A stretch of DNA of 62,292 nucleotides from Bacilli bacterium (GTDB lineage Bacteria; Bacillota_I; Bacilli_A; RFN20; CAG-631): positions 1 through 62,292 of the forward strand of contig CAAEBM010000017.1 of the NCBI GenBank assembly GCA_900754115.1. Reading direction: 5' to 3'. The notes beneath the pieces were generated by a model that was not told the DNA's origin, did not search any database, and worked only from the letters and a program-made list of their open reading frames with translations. The position numbers and the translations under genes are program-made. Of this stretch, positions 44,437 to 53,107 are shown piece by piece (positions within the stretch are counted from its first letter, which is position 1; each line of letters starts with the position of its first letter).

Positions 44437-45804
44437 TTATTGTTTTTCTTTATCTTTGTCCTTATCCTTTTCTTTATCTTTTTCTTTATCGTCTTGTGTA
44501 TCTTTTTCTTCTTTTAATAAGGTTACTACTACTTTGTTGATACATCTTTCTTCAATATTTAAAACTTCAATTTTCATTTGTTCTGTAGAAACTTCAAAAG
44601 TCGTGCCATCTTCAGGTAATGAATCAATTAAACTAGAAACATATCCACTAAAAGTTTCAAAATATTCATTTTCATTTTTAGGAATTTTAATGTTTAATTC
44701 TTCTTCTACTTCATCAATTGGAGCAAGACCATTGATTTGCCATTTGTTTTCTTCTAAAGGGATAATTTCATAATCGGCTTGTTCATCTTTTTCAATCAAG
44801 TCACCAACAATTAATTCAATTAAATCATGTAAAGTAATAATTCCACTAATACCACCATATTCATCAACAACAACAGCAAAGTAATCTCTAGTTGATTTCA
44901 TTTTGCTAAATAACATATTAGCTGGAGTGGTTTCAGCGACAAATAAAGCAGGGCTGACCGCTTTTTCCATTACATTTTCACGAGATGTATTTTCTAATCT
45001 AAAGTAATCTTTTGTATTTAAGACACCAACGATATCATCAATGTTTTTACCACAAATGGGGTAATAAGTATGATGTGTTTCTTTAATTTTACGTGACCAT
45101 TCTTCATCGCTTTCTTGCATAAATAACAAATCTGCATCTTTACGATGTGTACACGCTTCACCAACAGTTTGTTCTTTAAAGTCAAAGATATTTTTGATTA
45201 ATTCGTTTTCTTCTGTTTCAATCGAACCGGTTTCGCTTCCTGCTTCTGCCATCATTACAATATCTTCTTCAGTAACTTCTTCTTCGTCATCATTGGGATT
45301 AATTCCCATTAAACGTAACAATCCATTTGTAGAAATGGTTAATAACCAAACAATGGGGGCAAAAATGATTGAAACCACACGTAATAAACCAGAGACACCA
45401 AGAGCGGTTTTTTCTGCACGTTTTATGGCAATTCGTTTAGGAATAAGTTCTCCAAAAACAATATTAAAGTAAGCTAAAATAATAGTAATGAGAACGACAC
45501 AAATAGAATGCAAAATATTTGTTGGAATTCCTGTTCCAGCTAATAAATTAACCAATGGATCCGCAAAATTTTCGGCTGCGAAAGCACTTCCTAAAAATCC
45601 AGCTAAAGTAATAGCAACTTGAATAGTGGATAGGAATTTTGACGGTTGATCTTTTAATTTTAAGAGCCGTTTTGCTCTTTTGTCTCCTGATTTTGCTAAT
45701 TTTTGTAATTTACGATCATTTGTAGAAATAACTGCTATTTCTGCACTTGCAAAGACTGCATTGAAGAATATTAATACAATCTGCAATATAATTGAACCTA
45801 TCAT
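44437..45804 (-). CDS. CNNM/CorC family hemolysin-like transport protein
   Basis: 455 residues. N-terminal DUF21 membrane domain (about 1-180, with GSAFAAENFADP and ELIPKRIAIKRAEK), a CBS pair (about 205-325) and a CorC_HlyC domain (about 340-425). The family moves Mg2+ or other divalent ions. The C-terminal tail (about 435-455) is a run of alternating Asp, Glu and Lys, a low-complexity charged end. Single gene with a promoter upstream at about 45830. Confidence 0.9.
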   Translation of the reverse strand: MIGSIILQIVLIFFNAVFASAEIAVISTNDRKLQKLAKSGDKRAKRLLKLKDQPSKFLSTIQVAITLAGFLGSAFAAENFADPLVNLLAGTGIPTNILHSICVVLITIILAYFNIVFGELIPKRIAIKRAEKTALGVSGLLRVVSIIFAPIVWLLTISTNGLLRLMGINPNDDEEEVTEEDIVMMAEAGSETGSIETEENELIKNIFDFKEQTVGEACTHRKDADLLFMQESDEEWSRKIKETHHTYYPICGKNIDDIVGVLNTKDYFRLENTSRENVMEKAVSPALFVAETTPANMLFSKMKSTRDYFAVVVDEYGGISGIITLHDLIELIVGDLIEKDEQADYEIIPLEENKWQINGLAPIDEVEEELNIKIPKNENEYFETFSGYVSSLIDSLPEDGTTFEVSTEQMKIEVLNIEERCINKVVVTLLKEEKDTQDDKEKDKEKDKDKDKEKQ

Positions 45805-45836
45805 ATTTTATATTCACTCCAAATCTTGATACATTG

Positions 45837-46787
45837 TTAGATAGTGTTGGCTTGGTCATGTTTTCTTTGTTTTAAAACAAGATAATAAGAGGTAAAGATT
45901 CCTAAAATAAATAAAACAATCGCTAAAATTAAATCTAGTACATCAATACCGTTTTGTTGCCATGTTTGGTAAATAGCCATTGTATCTGAATTAAAAAACA
46001 TTGAAAGTATCGATCCAATAGATAAACCAATAATAATTAAATAAAGGGTTTTATACATTTTTGAAAAAAGATGAGTTAATAGTTTTGAAAAAGTTATAAT
46101 TCCAATGACAAACCCAATAATCATCGTTCCATATAACATAAAAATCATAGGATAAGTTTGCCAATAACTTAAACTAATGGTATTAAATAATAATTTAAAC
46201 CAACCAATAACCATTAAAAATGCAGTTGCACTTAATCCTGGAACAACTTGGGTAATGGCTACAACATAACCAACAGGAAGTCCTAAAATAATAAACTTCC
46301 ATGAAGGATTGCCCAAAGTTGCCACTGATGTAGATTCTGATTGAGTAAGAATAATCGAAACTAAACTGATAATAAGTGGAATTAAAATGCCGATAAATAT
46401 TAATAAATAATGTTTTTTTGATAATTGGGTATCTTGTATTTTATCCTTTACGGCAGGAAAAGCCCCACACATTAATCCTCCAAATAATCCTATCATTGCA
46501 AAGGGGAGAATATCTAAAAGTTTTTTTATTAGAAAAAAACCAATGATTACACCGACAATCATTCCTAAAAATATAGGTAACAAAAAAGTAAAACATTTTT
46601 TAAATTTTTTTAATATATTGCCAAATGCAAATAATAGTGAAGCATATAACCCAAAAATAATAGCGATAGTAGAACCACTAATTCCAGGGATAATAATAGC
46701 TAATCCTAAAAAAATACCTAGCACAAAACTTTTTAGCCAAGAAGCTTTGTTATATTTCATTAACTCAAAATTTTGTTCTTCTTCCAT
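45837..46787 (-). CDS. popT: DUF368 family undecaprenyl-phosphate transporter (PopT-like)
   Basis: 316 residues and about nine membrane helices. Two inverted copies of the signature Pro-Gly-Ile/Leu-Ser, IIIPGISGST (about 31-40) and VVPGLSATAF (about 200-209), characterise DUF368. Family members have been shown to recycle the lipid carrier undecaprenyl phosphate across the membrane for cell-wall synthesis. AAGGA precedes ATG. It is a single gene with a 283-bp gap upstream that holds the small peptide gene at 46888-46962. Confidence 0.88.
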   Translation of the reverse strand: MEEEQNFELMKYNKASWLKSFVLGIFLGLAIIIPGISGSTIAIIFGLYASLLFAFGNILKKFKKCFTFLLPIFLGMIVGVIIGFFLIKKLLDILPFAMIGLFGGLMCGAFPAVKDKIQDTQLSKKHYLLIFIGILIPLIISLVSIILTQSESTSVATLGNPSWKFIILGLPVGYVVAITQVVPGLSATAFLMVIGWFKLLFNTISLSYWQTYPMIFMLYGTMIIGFVIGIITFSKLLTHLFSKMYKTLYLIIIGLSIGSILSMFFNSDTMAIYQTWQQNGIDVLDLILAIVLFILGIFTSYYLVLKQRKHDQANTI

Positions 46788-46887
46788 TTTTTTATATCCT
46801 TATATTATATTTATTCTATATTTTATTTTACTAATACAAAATTCTTAATGCAAAAAGCATTTTCTTTAAAATAAAAGAAGTTGCGTT

Positions 46888-46962
46888 TATAATAAAAAAG
46901 CGATAATTAAAACATCAAAAGCAATTGAAACTTCTTTAATCATTTTTTGATATTTTTCCATT
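46888..46962 (-). CDS. 24-residue hydrophobic peptide with own promoter (putative)
   Basis: An ATG at 46962 with AAAGGAG 6-7 nt upstream opens a 24-codon frame: a charged N-terminal part (MEKYQKMIKE) and a hydrophobic C-terminal part (IAFDVLIIAFLL), then TAA. The extended -10 TGTTATACT at 47008-47016 predicts a start near 47001. In the leader, GGGTGTAAAA and TTTTACCC can pair (a hairpin before the ribosome site). A single short membrane helix resembles type I toxins or small stress peptides. The context does not assign a function. Confidence 0.55.
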
Positions 46963-47007
46963 TGAATCTCCTTTAGTAAAACAGGGTAAAATCGTTTTAC
47001 ACCCATT

Positions 47008-47016
47008 AGTATAACA
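47008..47016 (-). promoter_or_regulatory. Extended -10 promoter of the small peptide
   Basis: TGTTATACT on the minus strand, no clear -35 upstream. The predicted leader is about 39 nt long and includes a hairpin. Confidence 0.5.
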
Positions 47017-47071
47017 TATATATTATAAAATATCTATAATTATTTTTAATCTAGGCAATAGTGAAACATTT

Positions 47072-47818
47072 TTATTTGGTAGAATAAATTTTTCTGGCAA
47101 CTCCTTTGCTGTCTATTCCACCCATTCCCTTTCCTTTTGAAACAGTATCTTTTAATACTTTTTCTACCTCGACATATTGATTGACATGAGTGTTTGCAAT
47201 GGAAACGGCAATACAAGCTGGATCTAATGCATGAATGTTGATTTTTGTCGGTGAACTCGCAAAATTAGCACCACTTTTAATTAAACCTTCATAATTGGAT
47301 TGACAAGCACCGGCAATAATGATTAGAGCGTCTTTGTTGGGTTGATAAAGTCTTGCTTGTTTGACAGTTTCAATAAAGTGATGTGAATTTTTATATCCTT
47401 CGTGTTCGTTTTCTCTTTTAAAACTAAAAGAATCATGTCCTGTAATAATTAAAATATCAGGTTGATGTTTTTTTAATAAAGGGATAATATTTTCTTTCAT
47501 TTTGTCTTCTTGCAAATAACAACCGACCACAGGAGTTGTATATTCTTTATAAAAGTTCATGCATTTTTCTAAATATGTTTTGTCTCCATCGACATGTAAA
47601 ATTTTTCCTTTTATCATGCTGTTATCTTGATCGATGAGAACATCTAATTCTTTTTCATCTAATGAAGAAGAATATAATTCTAAATCTTCTAAAGTCGTGT
47701 CAGCAATTAAGCGAAACATTTCTCCATGTAAAAAAACTTTATCATTTTCAATTTTGATAATTCTAAAAATAATGTCATGGTTATATTTTTTTCGAGTTAC
47801 ATAGTCTCCAACTTTCAT
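47072..47818 (-). CDS. yabG: Sporulation-specific protease YabG
   Basis: 248 residues from the ATG at 47818 (AGGTGA upstream; a GTG at 47827 is the site itself). N-terminal GDYVTRKKYNHDIIFRI is a small beta domain; LIITGHDSF and IIAGACQSNYEGL belong to the U57 peptidase core. YabG processes spore coat proteins in Bacillus and Clostridium. Its place after ksgA is the same as in Bacillus subtilis. This indicates sporulation or descent from a spore former. Confidence 0.9.
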   Translation of the reverse strand: MKVGDYVTRKKYNHDIIFRIIKIENDKVFLHGEMFRLIADTTLEDLELYSSSLDEKELDVLIDQDNSMIKGKILHVDGDKTYLEKCMNFYKEYTTPVVGCYLQEDKMKENIIPLLKKHQPDILIITGHDSFSFKRENEHEGYKNSHHFIETVKQARLYQPNKDALIIIAGACQSNYEGLIKSGANFASSPTKINIHALDPACIAVSIANTHVNQYVEVEKVLKDTVSKGKGMGGIDSKGVARKIYSTK

Positions 47819-47868
47819 GTTTATCACCTAATAAAAGATATGAAAAAAATAAAAAAAAGAATGGGCAA

Positions 47869-48702
47869 TTAACAAAGATGATTGCAAATTAAAAGCATTT
47901 CATCTAAAGTTAACTGTTCCACTCTTTTTTCTTTAGAAATGGATAATTGATTTAAAAATTGAATGGTCTCTTCTTTAGAAGAAAAATAAACCTGTAAGTT
48001 ATTGACTAAAGTTTTCCTTCTTTCTTTAAATAGTTGTTTTATTAAAAGATAAAAAAATTCTTCATTATGAGCTTTTATTTTAGGATCTTTTGGAGTAATT
48101 TTTAACACAATGGAATCGATGTTTGGTCGAGGTAAATAAGCATTTTTACTGACATATTCCACAATTGATAATTCATATCGGTAAGAAAGAATGACATGAA
48201 GAGGACTTGTATCTTTGAGTTGTGGTTGCATTAATTTTTTCCCAACTTCTTTTTGCATCATTAACATGAGAGAAACAAAAGGAATTGACTGAAAAATAAG
48301 CTTATTTAATATTGCACTGGTAACATAGTAAGGTAAATTTGATACTATAAATAAAGAAGATGCATCAATTGTTTTTAACCACCTAGCAAGATCAAATTTT
48401 AAAAAATCGGTTTGAATTAAAGTAAAATTTGAACAATTTTTAAAAGTGTCACTTAATATTTTACACATATTGCTATCAATTTCGATAGCATAAACATGTT
48501 TAGCAATTTGAATGAGTTTTTCAGTTAGTGCTCCTAAACCAGGGCCAATTTCTAAAACAGTGGAATCAGAATGAATTAAAAGTTGGGCAATCATCGTATC
48601 GACAATTTTTTCTTCGACAAGAAAATTCTGACCTAAAGAAGGATTTGCCTTTAATTGATATTTTTTTAAGGTTTCATCGACATATTTTTTTGAACTAATC
48701 AT
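47869..48702 (-). CDS. ksgA: 16S rRNA adenine dimethyltransferase KsgA
   Basis: 277 residues from the ATG at 48702 (GAGGAGG 9 nt upstream). Motifs NPSLGQNFL, the SAM loop VLEIGPGLGALT, and SNLPYYVTSAI (NLPY). It methylates two adenines in helix 45 of 16S rRNA. It overlaps the RNase M5 stop by 8 nt. Confidence 0.96.
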   Translation of the reverse strand: MISSKKYVDETLKKYQLKANPSLGQNFLVEEKIVDTMIAQLLIHSDSTVLEIGPGLGALTEKLIQIAKHVYAIEIDSNMCKILSDTFKNCSNFTLIQTDFLKFDLARWLKTIDASSLFIVSNLPYYVTSAILNKLIFQSIPFVSLMLMMQKEVGKKLMQPQLKDTSPLHVILSYRYELSIVEYVSKNAYLPRPNIDSIVLKITPKDPKIKAHNEEFFYLLIKQLFKERRKTLVNNLQVYFSSKEETIQFLNQLSISKEKRVEQLTLDEMLLICNHLC

Positions 48703-49231
48703 CTTGTAACACCTCCTCAATCTGTTTTTTTGTTAAATTTAGCAAATTTAATCTTTTTAAAAAAGTTTTTCCATTGCAATGACCTAAGTGAAAAAAAGAA
48801 CAAATTTTTTTTCGATTTAATCCACTTGATGGGCCAAGTAAATGAAGGTCAAGCAAATCTTTAGGAGTTAATAAAGGAAAAATAGGTTGAGTGCATGGAG
48901 TTAAAACATGAGATAAAGCATTTAAAATTTCTTCTTTATCACATTCTGCTACACCGACTTTGTTCTTTTTTATAGCTCTTTTTTTGTCGATAAAAGCGTG
49001 TTTACAATTGGGAATTTGTTGTGCAATTTGATTGCGAATTTTTTCACCAGGATAGTCTGGATCAGTTAAAATAATGATATTGCGATAGCAAGATAACGTT
49101 TTTAAATAATCCATAGAAAAACCATCTATAGCAGAGCCATTGCAGACAAGAATGTCGGCTTTGATGAAAGTTGAAAGATAATTTTTATCGCTCAATCCTT
49201 CAACAATAATAATATCTTGAATTTCTGTCAT
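48695..49231 (-). CDS. rnmV: Ribonuclease M5
   Basis: 178 residues. Toprim domain with IIVEGLSDKNYL and ILTDPDYPGEKIRNQI, and the C-terminal HLLGPSSGLNRKKICSFFHLG region typical of RNase M5, which matures 5S rRNA. Its start overlaps the tatD stop as ATGA. Confidence 0.94.
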   Translation of the reverse strand: MTEIQDIIIVEGLSDKNYLSTFIKADILVCNGSAIDGFSMDYLKTLSCYRNIIILTDPDYPGEKIRNQIAQQIPNCKHAFIDKKRAIKKNKVGVAECDKEEILNALSHVLTPCTQPIFPLLTPKDLLDLHLLGPSSGLNRKKICSFFHLGHCNGKTFLKRLNLLNLTKKQIEEVLQDD

Positions 49232-49989
49232 AAATGAAACACCTTTAAAGCATTACAAAAAGTGATTTCTGCAAGTTCTTCTATATCCATATTTCGAATT
49301 TGAGCAATTTCTTTTAAGACATAGTAAACATAAGCGGGGCAATTTGGTTTTCCTCTATAAGGAACAGGAGTTAAATAAGGATCATCCGTTTCAACTAATA
49401 ATCGGTCAAGTGGAACAACAGAAGCAACTTTTTTTACCTCTTTGGCATTTTTAAAAGTGACGACACCAGATAGTGAAATGTAACAGCCTAATTTTAAAAA
49501 ACGTTGCATCATTTCAACACTTCCGGTATAGCAATGTAAAATGATACCATCTAATTGTTGATGATATTTTTCTAATAAATTAAAAGTATCTAAATATGCT
49601 TCACGACAATGGATAATGACTGGCTTTTGAAACTGAGTAGCTAGTTTTAAAAAAGACTCAAAATAATGAAGTTGTCTTTCTTTACTAGGTTCATCATAAT
49701 AATAATCTAAGCCGATTTCACCAATTCCTATGGTTTTATCGTGTTTAATTGTTTGAATTAAGGTTTGATAATCATCGTGAAAAGATTCAATATCACTAGG
49801 ATGAATTCCACAGATTGCAAAGACATTTTCATATTGAGTGGCTATTTCAATCGCTTTTTTTGACGTTTGTAAATCACTACCAACAACAGCTAAATGACTA
49901 ACTTGCATGTCATGAGCTTGTACAATTAAATCTGAAACGGAAACGACACTGGAATCGTTTAAATGAGTATGCGTATTAAAAATTCTCAT
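49228..49989 (-). CDS. tatD: TatD family metal-dependent hydrolase
   Basis: 253 residues from the ATG at 49989 (AGGA upstream, giving the normal MRIFNTHTHLND). Motifs NTHTHLND, GEIGLDYYYD, IIHCREAY and ETDDPYLTP bind two metals. A 3'-5' DNA/RNA exonuclease linked to DNA repair. Its start is 2 nt after the mnmE stop. Confidence 0.94.
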   Translation of the reverse strand: MRIFNTHTHLNDSSVVSVSDLIVQAHDMQVSHLAVVGSDLQTSKKAIEIATQYENVFAICGIHPSDIESFHDDYQTLIQTIKHDKTIGIGEIGLDYYYDEPSKERQLHYFESFLKLATQFQKPVIIHCREAYLDTFNLLEKYHQQLDGIILHCYTGSVEMMQRFLKLGCYISLSGVVTFKNAKEVKKVASVVPLDRLLVETDDPYLTPVPYRGKPNCPAYVYYVLKEIAQIRNMDIEELAEITFCNALKVFHL

Positions 49990-49991
49990 CG

Positions 49992-51317
49992 TTATTTTCC
50001 TAAACAAAACTTAGAAAAAATGTGCTCTAATAAATCTAATCGAGGATTTTTTCCAAGAATTTCTAAAATGCATTTGTAAGCTTGCTCTAAATCAATATAG
50101 ATTAAATCAATGACTTGATGTTGCATACTTTGCTTTTGCGCTTCCAGTAAATGTTGTTTGGCTTGATTTAAAAGCCCTAGTTGTCTAGCATTAAATAATA
50201 ATGGGTCTTGATTGTGTTGCAAGTCTTTATACATTTCATGAATTTTGTCTTCTAATTCTTTTAATTGTTGATTTTGTGCAGAAATTTGCACGGCATCTTT
50301 TAATTCAAATGCTAAAGGTAAATCACTTTTATTTAAAATTAAAATGCGAGGTTGGTTTTTAGTTAATTCTAAAAGTTGAAGGTCTTCTTCTTGCAAAGGT
50401 TTAGAAGCATCTAAAACTAAAAGGATTAACTCTGCATTTTTAGAAACATCAATTGACTTTTGAATTCCAATTTTTTCAATTTTGTCCATTCCTTGATGAA
50501 TTCCTGCAGTATCCATCAAATGGAGAGTAATGCCATCAAAATCGATTTTACCTTCTACAATATCTCTAGTTGTGCCGGCAATATCAGTCACAATTGCTTT
50601 ATCTTCTTTTAATAAGGCATTTAAAAGACTTGATTTACCAACATTGGGTTTGCCAAGAATGACGGTTTGAATGCCATCCTTAATGGTTTGGCCTTTTTTT
50701 GTATCTGCTATGACTTTTTCTAACAAATTTAAAAATTGATTGATTTTAGGTAATATAGTTTCATCTGTCAACTCTTCTACATCATCATATTCTGGATAAT
50801 CAATATTTACTTCAATCACTCCCAAAACATCGAGTAATTTTTCACTTAGCTGATAAACATATTCTGAAGTTAAACCTTTTAATCCACTTAAAGCTAATTG
50901 TACAGCTTGTTTATTGGAAGCTAATATTAAATCATTAATGGATTCAGCTTTAATTAAATCAATTCGCCCATTTAAAAAAGCTCTTTTTGTAAATTCTCCT
51001 CTTTCGGCTAATCTTGCTCCGTGTTTGATGCATAAAGCAATAATTTGTTGAATAATATAGGGATTTCCATGACAATTAATTTCTACCATATTTTCACAAG
51101 TAAAAGAATGAGGAGCAACAAAACAAGAAACCATGACTTCATCGATGGTTGTTTGTTCATCCATAATATAACCATAATAAATTTTTTGATGTTCATATTC
51201 TTTTTTATTTGAAAAAATTGAACTTAAAATTTCAAAAGATTGTTCTCCACTTAAACGAATAATAGCGATAGCAGCTTTTAAAGAGCCACTACTTAGCGCA
51301 ACAATGGTTTCATTCAT
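49992..51317 (-). CDS. mnmE: tRNA modification GTPase MnmE
   Basis: 441 residues. N-terminal tetrahydrofolate-binding domain, a helical domain, an inserted G domain (GKPNVGKSSLLNAL; DTAGIH; NKSD), and a C-terminal CFGKF-type end (here KFCLGK). With MnmG it forms cmnm5U34 in tRNA. Heads the mnmE-tatD-rnmV-ksgA operon. Confidence 0.96.
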   Translation of the reverse strand: MNETIVALSSGSLKAAIAIIRLSGEQSFEILSSIFSNKKEYEHQKIYYGYIMDEQTTIDEVMVSCFVAPHSFTCENMVEINCHGNPYIIQQIIALCIKHGARLAERGEFTKRAFLNGRIDLIKAESINDLILASNKQAVQLALSGLKGLTSEYVYQLSEKLLDVLGVIEVNIDYPEYDDVEELTDETILPKINQFLNLLEKVIADTKKGQTIKDGIQTVILGKPNVGKSSLLNALLKEDKAIVTDIAGTTRDIVEGKIDFDGITLHLMDTAGIHQGMDKIEKIGIQKSIDVSKNAELILLVLDASKPLQEEDLQLLELTKNQPRILILNKSDLPLAFELKDAVQISAQNQQLKELEDKIHEMYKDLQHNQDPLLFNARQLGLLNQAKQHLLEAQKQSMQHQVIDLIYIDLEQAYKCILEILGKNPRLDLLEHIFSKFCLGK

Positions 51318-51361
51318 CTTCCATCACCAATTGTATTATAGTACTTTTTAAACCATTAGAA

Positions 51362-51388
51362 AAGAAAAAGACAATGGAATTCCATTGC
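51362..51388 (-). terminator. Terminator of the catalase-like gene
   Basis: Perfect palindrome CAATGGAATTCCATTG (51372-51387) followed on minus by TCTTTTTCTTTT. Confidence 0.7.
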
Positions 51389-51389
51389 C

Positions 51390-52871
51390 TTAAAAAGATT
51401 TGTCATATTTTAAAATGATATTTTGCAAATTTAGATTGAAACGTTCTGCAACTCTTTTTCCATAATCGGGATCTGCTTTATAAAAGTAAAAGATTTCTTG
51501 TTCTAATACAGGTCTTGACACTCCCTGTAAAGCGTTAGTTAAATTATCAATTAACTCTTTTTTTTCATCTTCACTATAAGAACGATATAAATCACCGGCT
51601 TGTTCAAAATTATCGTTATATTCGTTTTTAAATCGAGAGATTACGACTCCTTTAATGAAATATCTTCCTTCACTATTTGCATTACTTGTATTTTCTTTTA
51701 ATGAATTCTCTTCACCATTAGGGAAGAAATTGATTTCCCCTTTTTGGTTTCGAATATCCATTTTTCCATTTTGTTGATAGTTATGAATACCATCTAAAGG
51801 GCGATTCACTTTTAAATAAGGGTAGTTGACCCCTAGCCGATAACGATTCGCATCAGGGTATGCAAACATTAAACCTTGTAATAATTTACTTTCAGAAGCC
51901 TCAATTCCTGCTACAAAAGATCCGGGATCAAAAGCAACTTGTTCGGAATATTCAAAGAAATTATCGGGTATTTCGTTTAATGTAAGAGTGCCAATTTTTT
52001 GCATAGGAACAACTTTTTCATCCCAAATTTTTGTCGTATCTAAGGGGTGGAAAGGAAAGGCATCAAGATTTTTTTCTTCTAAAATTTGAACATAGGCATC
52101 CCATTTTGGATAATCTTTATTAGAAATATGGGAATATAGGTTATTAGTTGCTGATGCAGAAGTGTTTTTTTGAATATCTTGTGCTTGTTGTTTTGTCAAA
52201 TATGCAGCTTTCTTTTGAGGCATAAAATGATATTTTACATAAAAAACATCGCCATCTTCATTTAACCATTTATAAACACAAACAGAATGTCCTTCCATTT
52301 GGATATAATTGGCTGGAATGCCATATTTTCCATAAAGATAAGTAATGGCATTTAATGTTTCTGGAAGTAAAGAAAAATATTGCCAAGTTCTTTGAGGTTG
52401 AATTAAATTTGTAACTGGAGAGGGTTTTAAAGCATGCAATAAGTCAGGTACTCTCATTGCATCACGAATATAAAAGACGGGTAAAGAAATGTTTACTAAG
52501 TCATAATTTCCTGTATTGGTGTAGAATTTAATGTGAAAGCCACGGACATCTCTTACAACTTCTGATGAACCTTTCGATAATACAAAAGTAGAAAAGCGAA
52601 CAAAAACTTTTGTTTGTGTTCCAACTTTTTGTAAAAAATCAGCTTTTGTATAATTTTTCATACTAGCGGTTGTTTCAAAAGTTCCAAAAGCACCTGCTCC
52701 ACGAGCAAAAGCAACTCTTTCAGGAATGCGTTCACGATCAAAATGAGCTAATTTTTGTAATAATTGTGTATCAATAATTAAAGTTGGTCCAAATTCTCCA
52801 ACGGTCATTGAACTAATATCATTTTCAACAGGGCGACCATAATTATTTGTAAAATCTTGTTTATTATCCAT
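51390..52871 (-). CDS. Catalase-family heme protein lacking key distal residues
   Basis: 493 residues, full length for a small-subunit heme catalase, with FDRERIPER, VRDVRGF, FPFHPLDTTKIW and VNRP. The motif that normally reads VVHAKGAGA is VAFARGAGA, so the distal catalytic His is Phe55. At the position of the distal Asn (normally GNNTP) there is Ser129. The Arg that normally precedes the proximal Tyr loop (RLFSY) is Leu334, while the heme-ligating Tyr338 remains. Heme binding is plausible, but normal catalase turnover is doubtful. It is a single gene with a good ribosome site, divergent from the RibU unit. Confidence 0.88.
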   Translation of the reverse strand: MDNKQDFTNNYGRPVENDISSMTVGEFGPTLIIDTQLLQKLAHFDRERIPERVAFARGAGAFGTFETTASMKNYTKADFLQKVGTQTKVFVRFSTFVLSKGSSEVVRDVRGFHIKFYTNTGNYDLVNISLPVFYIRDAMRVPDLLHALKPSPVTNLIQPQRTWQYFSLLPETLNAITYLYGKYGIPANYIQMEGHSVCVYKWLNEDGDVFYVKYHFMPQKKAAYLTKQQAQDIQKNTSASATNNLYSHISNKDYPKWDAYVQILEEKNLDAFPFHPLDTTKIWDEKVVPMQKIGTLTLNEIPDNFFEYSEQVAFDPGSFVAGIEASESKLLQGLMFAYPDANRYRLGVNYPYLKVNRPLDGIHNYQQNGKMDIRNQKGEINFFPNGEENSLKENTSNANSEGRYFIKGVVISRFKNEYNDNFEQAGDLYRSYSEDEKKELIDNLTNALQGVSRPVLEQEIFYFYKADPDYGKRVAERFNLNLQNIILKYDKSF

Positions 52872-52938
52872 TTATAAACACCTCATTGAAATGTATTCAT
52901 TTTTTTTAAAAAATATGTACATTCTTTAGTCAAAAGTG

Positions 52939-52944
52939 TATAAT
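52939..52944 (+). promoter_or_regulatory. -10 box of the ribU unit
   Basis: TATAAT just before the FMN riboswitch; the predicted start is near 52951. There is a poor -35 (TGTACA region). Confidence 0.55.
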
Positions 52945-52950
52945 ACCTAT

Positions 52951-53060
52951 GTCTTCAGGGTCAGGTGCAATTCCTAATCGGTGGTATAGCCCACGAGCGT
53001 AAGCAGAACTAGTTAGATTCTAGTGCCGACAGTTAAAGTCTGGATAAAAGAAGATATTTT
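52951..53060 (+). ncRNA. FMN riboswitch (RFN element)
   Basis: Shows the conserved RFN blocks: CTTCAGGGTCAGGTGCAATT, CCTAATCGGTGGTATAGCCC, ACGAGC, then AGTGCCGACAGTTAAAGTCTGGAT and the closing AGAAGAT. The first and last segments pair as the P1 stem (ATGTCTTC with GAAGAT). It senses FMN and acts through a terminator ahead of ribU. Confidence 0.94.
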
Positions 53061-53063
53061 TTA

Positions 53064-53087
53064 TCACCCCTGATGCGGTGTTTTTTT
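53064..53087 (+). terminator. Riboswitch-controlled terminator
   Basis: CACC...GGTG hairpin containing CCTGATGC, followed by seven Ts. It is the expression platform of the FMN riboswitch. Confidence 0.75.
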
Positions 53088-53107
53088 ATTTTTAAGGGAG
53101 TGTTAAG

